Source of the DNA: an uncultured Ruminococcus sp.
Lineage (GTDB): Bacteria > Bacillota > Clostridia > UBA1212 > UBA1255
NCBI GenBank assembly: GCA_902782885.1
Contig: CACZOW010000028.1
Coordinates: 1-7,106, forward strand
Direction of reading: 5' to 3'
Length of the DNA: 7,106 nt
In this document: piece after piece, positions 4,115 through 7,106 of the stretch
How the letters are laid out: each line of letters starts with the position of its first letter
Position numbering within the stretch: position 1 is the first letter of the stretch
Notes under the pieces: model-generated
What the model saw: the letters and a program-made list of their open reading frames with translations, nothing else
Told to the model about the DNA's origin: nothing
Databases searched by the model: none
Program-made: the position numbers and the translations under genes

Positions 4115-6868
4115 ATGAAAAGAAACAACCACGGACTGAACAGCATTTCGCGCGGGGCGCTGCGGCTGGCGGCGCTGGCATTGGCGCTGGTGCTGCTGTT
4201 GCCCGCCGGAGCGGTGCGAGCGGCAAGCGTTGACGCCGCGGAAAACGTTTCGCCCAAACTTACCGGCGAAGTGCCGGCGTGGGCGGTCAAATCCTCGCAG
4301 CGCTACACTTTTGACTTCGCCAATGAGGACGCGACATATTATTCCAAGCATGAGGCGCTCCGCATCGTGACCCGCACCGGATTCAAGGTGAGCGGCGGCA
4401 GACTTATTGCCGACGGGAAAAAGGCCGTGGCGCTGGCAACGCGCGGCTACCTTGGCGACGATTACGGTATTGCGGGCGGATCGGCCGGATTCAAGCTGAG
4501 CCGCAATTCCGGTTCCGTTACGGTCCAGCTGCGCGTGATCTCCGGCGAGCCCAAAAAGGCGGATATGGCGCTGCGCTTCGACTTCAAAAACGACAGGCTG
4601 AAGGTCAAAGACGACACGCTCAATAAGAGCGTTGAGCTGGACGTGGGAAAGTACCTTGAAGGCGGCCGCGAGGTCAGCGTGGAATTCATCGACAAGCCCA
4701 CGTACGTGTCGCTCAAGTTGGACGGGGAAACGGTGATTACCGTGTACTACACGGAGAATGCTGCCGCGGAAAGCGGATACAGCGTGAGCAACTACGGCGC
4801 GTCGCTGCGGTTCGTTGACGGCGGCGGCAACGAACTGCTCAAACTGGAAAACAGCCTGCTGCAGCGTGCGGGCAGCTTCGTGCTGAGCCTCGACTCATTT
4901 GACGGATACGTTGACGACTTGTTTTTTGACCGTACCGAGATCGATCAGAGCCTGCCGGAGACCGGCGTGAAGCGCGTCGTAGATTACGGCAACTGGGTCG
5001 CCACCGACGACCTCGGCCGCGTGACGCGCATGGAGACTTCCGCCGGACCGGTAAGAGAGAACCGCACCGTAGGTCTGTTCTATTTCCTGTGCTGGGTCGG
5101 TGCCGGCATACACGTGCAGGACAATACTAAGATCTACCTGGAAAACGGCGTGGATTACCTCAAAAAGTATCTGGAAGAGCGGGGCGGCGAGGCGTACTGG
5201 TCGGAGCCGTATTTCGGCTATTACCGCAATGAAGATACCTGGATCTACCGCAGGCACGCGTATATGCTGGAGGCCGCGGGCGTGGATTTCATTTTCCTCG
5301 ACGTGTCCAACCGGGAAGTGTTCGCGGCGGGACATACCGCGCTGTTCGATACCTGGCTCCAGATCCGCAGGGAAGGCGGTCACACGCCGCAGATCTGCTT
5401 CCTGAACGGCGACGATCCCAAAACGCTGCAGGCGAACGTGCGCAACCTGCGCCGCACCGTTTATTCCGACAAAAACTGGGAGAAATACGAGGAATTGTTC
5501 TTCAAGTGGCAGGGCAAGCCGCTGATCCTGGGCAATGTTGACGGCGTCAGCGCGGAGATCAAAGATTATCTGGACGAGAACTTCACCGTGCGCGGCTGCT
5601 GGGCCTGGTGCGACCAGGACGGCTACTGGACCTGGATGGACGAGACCTGGAACGACGGCAAGGGCAACTGGGTACAGCACAAAGGCCGCGACCGCGCGGG
5701 CAATTTCGAACAGATGTCGGTCACTGCCGGCCACCACGCTTCTTCCAGCAAAGGCCGCAGTTACGTCAACGGCGTGCAGCCCAACCCTAAGACCAACGAT
5801 TTCCTGTTCACGTACGATGAGAGCCGCAAGGGGCTGGGCTTTGCCAGCCAGTGGGAAGCCGCCATCAAAGCGGATCCGCAGGTCATTATGATCACCGGCT
5901 GGAACGAGTGGATCGCGGGCAACGGCCGCGGTTCGGATTATATTGCCCTCACGCACATCAAAAACGTGTGCTACGTTGACGAATTTAACCCCGAATTTTC
6001 CCGCGACGTGGAGCCGATGAAGATCCGCGACGGCGTGGGCTTCGGCGATAATTTCTACTATCAGATGGTGGATTACATCCGCAAGTACAAGGGCATGGCG
6101 CCGCTGCAGATAGCGTCGGGACAGAAGACGGTGGCGGCGGGGGACGTTGACGCCTGGGCGGAGATCGGGCCCGAATTCCGCGACCATATAGGCGATACGG
6201 AATACCGCAACACGGTGTCTTATGACGCGGCGTTCCGGTATATCAACGGCACGGGCCGCAACGACATTGACTACGCCAAAGTGTCGCAGGACGCGGATAA
6301 GCTGTACTTCCTGGTGAAGACGGTCAACGATCTGGCAGTATTTGACGACAGCACCTGGATGAATCTGCTGATCGACGCGGACATGAAGCACGACACCGGC
6401 TGGGAAGGCTACGATTTCGTGCTCAACCGTTCGCGCGGCGACGGCAGGCTCTCCGTGGAGAAATTCGACGGGAACAGCTGGAGTTCGAGCAAACTGGGCG
6501 ACGCGGAGTATACCGTAAACGGAAAATACCTGACAGTCGCCGTGGACAAAACGCTGCTGGGCTGGAGTTCCGGCGAGGCGGCCAACTTCGATTTCAAGTG
6601 GACGGACAACTCCACCGAGACCGGCAACATCCTCGAATTCATGGATCTGGGCGAGGCGGCGCCGGATGACCGCTTCAATTTCAGGTATGTTGCCGACGCG
6701 GACCACTACGTAAAATTGATCCGCGAGATCGAGGGCAACACAGTCAAAAACGGCGGTCTGCCCGGCCCGGTGGTTTTCGCCATCGTCGGCGCTACTTTGC
6801 TGCTGGTCGCTGCCGCGGCGGTGATAGTGGTCAACAACATCCGGAAACGTAAAAACGCCTCCGCGTAA
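4115..6868 (+). CDS. Secreted, membrane-anchored GH99/WbsX-like protein with CBM9-like domain
   Basis: A 917-residue probable surface glycoside hydrolase or glycan-binding protein. Seen, in order: a signal peptide (residues 1 to about 36, cleavage near AVRA-AS); a beta-rich region of about 45-300 resembling a lectin-type sandwich; a barrel of about 317-656 starting VGLFYFLCW, with LDVS at 395-398 and a tryptophan-rich stretch at 496-519 (six Trp in 24 residues); the motif TGWNEWIAGNG with Glu598; a CBM9/DOMON-like beta domain of about 696-859; a hydrophobic helix at 884-906; and the tail NNIRKRKNASA. Known: GH99 and WbsX-like proteins carry N-E-W-x-E-G, where both Glu act in GH99. Here the second Glu position is Ala601, so catalysis as in GH99 is not assured. 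Inferred: anchored at the membrane with its domains outside. It has its own promoter, with an operator-like palindrome. The substrate is unknown, and the family call rests on motif recall. Confidence 0.82.
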   Translation: MKRNNHGLNSISRGALRLAALALALVLLLPAGAVRAASVDAAENVSPKLTGEVPAWAVKSSQRYTFDFANEDATYYSKHEALRIVTRTGFKVSGGRLIADGKKAVALATRGYLGDDYGIAGGSAGFKLSRNSGSVTVQLRVISGEPKKADMALRFDFKNDRLKVKDDTLNKSVELDVGKYLEGGREVSVEFIDKPTYVSLKLDGETVITVYYTENAAAESGYSVSNYGASLRFVDGGGNELLKLENSLLQRAGSFVLSLDSFDGYVDDLFFDRTEIDQSLPETGVKRVVDYGNWVATDDLGRVTRMETSAGPVRENRTVGLFYFLCWVGAGIHVQDNTKIYLENGVDYLKKYLEERGGEAYWSEPYFGYYRNEDTWIYRRHAYMLEAAGVDFIFLDVSNREVFAAGHTALFDTWLQIRREGGHTPQICFLNGDDPKTLQANVRNLRRTVYSDKNWEKYEELFFKWQGKPLILGNVDGVSAEIKDYLDENFTVRGCWAWCDQDGYWTWMDETWNDGKGNWVQHKGRDRAGNFEQMSVTAGHHASSSKGRSYVNGVQPNPKTNDFLFTYDESRKGLGFASQWEAAIKADPQVIMITGWNEWIAGNGRGSDYIALTHIKNVCYVDEFNPEFSRDVEPMKIRDGVGFGDNFYYQMVDYIRKYKGMAPLQIASGQKTVAAGDVDAWAEIGPEFRDHIGDTEYRNTVSYDAAFRYINGTGRNDIDYAKVSQDADKLYFLVKTVNDLAVFDDSTWMNLLIDADMKHDTGWEGYDFVLNRSRGDGRLSVEKFDGNSWSSSKLGDAEYTVNGKYLTVAVDKTLLGWSSGEAANFDFKWTDNSTETGNILEFMDLGEAAPDDRFNFRYVADADHYVKLIREIEGNTVKNGGLPGPVVFAIVGATLLLVAAAAVIVVNNIRKRKNASA

Positions 6869-6911
6869 GCGCCGGGACGGCGCTGATCCATTCGCGTCAA
6901 TCATCAGCGCC
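6868..6911 (+). other. Two mutually exclusive hairpins after the GH99-like gene
   Basis: AGCGCC (6868-6873) can pair with GGCGCT (6879-6884) around a 5-base loop. GGCGCTGAT (6879-6887) can instead pair perfectly with ATCAGCGCC (6903-6911) around 15 bases. The two share 6879-6884, so only one can form at a time. Neither has a T-run directly behind it; TTTTCTT begins ten bases after the second. It may weakly end the upstream transcript or stabilise its 3' end. Confidence 0.4.
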
Positions 6912-6925
6912 TGCGCAACATTTTC

Positions 6926-6955
6926 TTGACTTTTGCGGCATACATGTGGTATAAC
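6926..6955 (+). promoter_or_regulatory. Sigma-70-type promoter of tRNA-Arg
   Basis: TTGACT (6926-6931) and TATAAC (6950-6955) are 18 bases apart, placing the start near 6962, about 5 bases before the tRNA. The sequence ATGTGGTATAA around the -10 box is identical to that of the GH99-like gene's promoter. Confidence 0.85.
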
Positions 6956-6966
6956 ACGTGCCGCAC

Positions 6967-7039
6967 GTCCCAGTACCTCAGGGGATAGAGGGTCCGCCTC
7001 CTAAGCGGAACGCCGTAGGTTCGATTCCTATCTGGGACG
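6967..7039 (+). tRNA. tRNA-Arg (anticodon CCT)
   Basis: A full cloverleaf can be drawn. The acceptor stem is GTCCCAG (6967-6973) with CTGGGAC (7032-7038), seven perfect pairs. The D stem is CCTC/GAGG. The anticodon stem is TCCGC/GCGGA around the loop CTCCTAA, placing CCT at 7000-7002. The T arm is GTAGG-TTCGATT-CCTAT. The discriminator is G7039. It reads the AGG codon, which is uncommon in the large genes here. CCA is not encoded (CTTTG follows). Confidence 0.96.
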
Positions 7040-7054
7040 CTTTGCTGTTCAGGG

Positions 7055-7092
7055 TGCCCGGGTCCGGTCAGACGGATCCGGGCAGTTTTTTT
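7055..7092 (+). terminator. Intrinsic terminator of tRNA-Arg
   Basis: A 12-bp stem, TGCCCGGGTCCG (7055-7066) with CGGATCCGGGCA (7073-7084) and one G-T pair, closes the 6-base loop GTCAGA. It is followed by one G and seven T (7086-7092). It is strong and correctly placed, 15 bases after the tRNA. Confidence 0.93.
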
Positions 7093-7106
7093 GCGGTGTG
7101 AGTCAG

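Noticed and set aside
4895..6904. Long minus-strand open frame (669 codons) opposite the GH99-like gene
   Set aside because: It is an antisense shadow of the same kind: no domain, no ribosome site noticed, and opposite a gene with a signal peptide, motifs and a good ribosome site.
2744..7039. Integrated element bounded by the two tRNA genes
   Set aside because: I saw no duplicated tRNA 3' end, integrase or recombinase, and both tRNAs have their own promoter and terminator.

Overview
The window is a GC-rich, all-plus-strand bacterial segment with two large exported carbohydrate-active proteins, two small GNAT acetyltransferases and two tRNA genes. The sigma-70-type promoters, consensus-type Shine-Dalgarno sequence before the last large gene, T-tailed intrinsic terminators and single-helix C-terminal anchors fit a Gram-positive-type gut or rumen bacterium, perhaps a high-GC Clostridia or Christensenellales lineage. 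This is an inference from style, not from a marker gene. Neither tRNA gene encodes its 3' CCA.

Layout. 1-2062 is a 5'-truncated gene for a GH28/pectin-lyase-fold glycosidase with a jelly-roll module and a C-terminal membrane helix. Its stop codon overlaps the start of a GNAT acetyltransferase (2062-2580, TAATG). A spacer of about 120 bp with an 11-bp tandem repeat follows. A complete tRNA-Pro(GGG) unit with promoter, gene and terminator lies at 2702-2864. 2865-3485 has no credible gene but is dense in repeats: three inverted repeats built on TGGGACAAAA, then two direct 39-bp repeats (36/39 identical). 3486-4016 is a second GNAT gene of the phosphinothricin-acetyltransferase type. 4115-6868 encodes a 917-residue secreted, membrane-anchored protein with a signal peptide, a beta-sandwich region, a GH99/WbsX-like barrel, a CBM9-like domain and a C-terminal helix. 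It has its own promoter, overlapped by an operator-like palindrome. A tRNA-Arg(CCT) unit with promoter and terminator closes the window (6926-7092).

The two large proteins share a plan: an extracytoplasmic catalytic-type domain, an accessory beta-rich domain, one C-terminal hydrophobic helix and a short Lys/Arg-rich tail. This suggests cell-surface enzymes acting on complex glycans, possibly pectin-like for the first; the substrate of the second cannot be read from sequence. The acetyltransferases are cytoplasmic and have no evident link to glycan use beyond the translational overlap of the first with the GH28-like gene. The points most worth a second look are the inverted-repeat family at 2976-3240, the GH99-like protein with an apparent change at a usual catalytic position, and the palindrome over that gene's -35 box.
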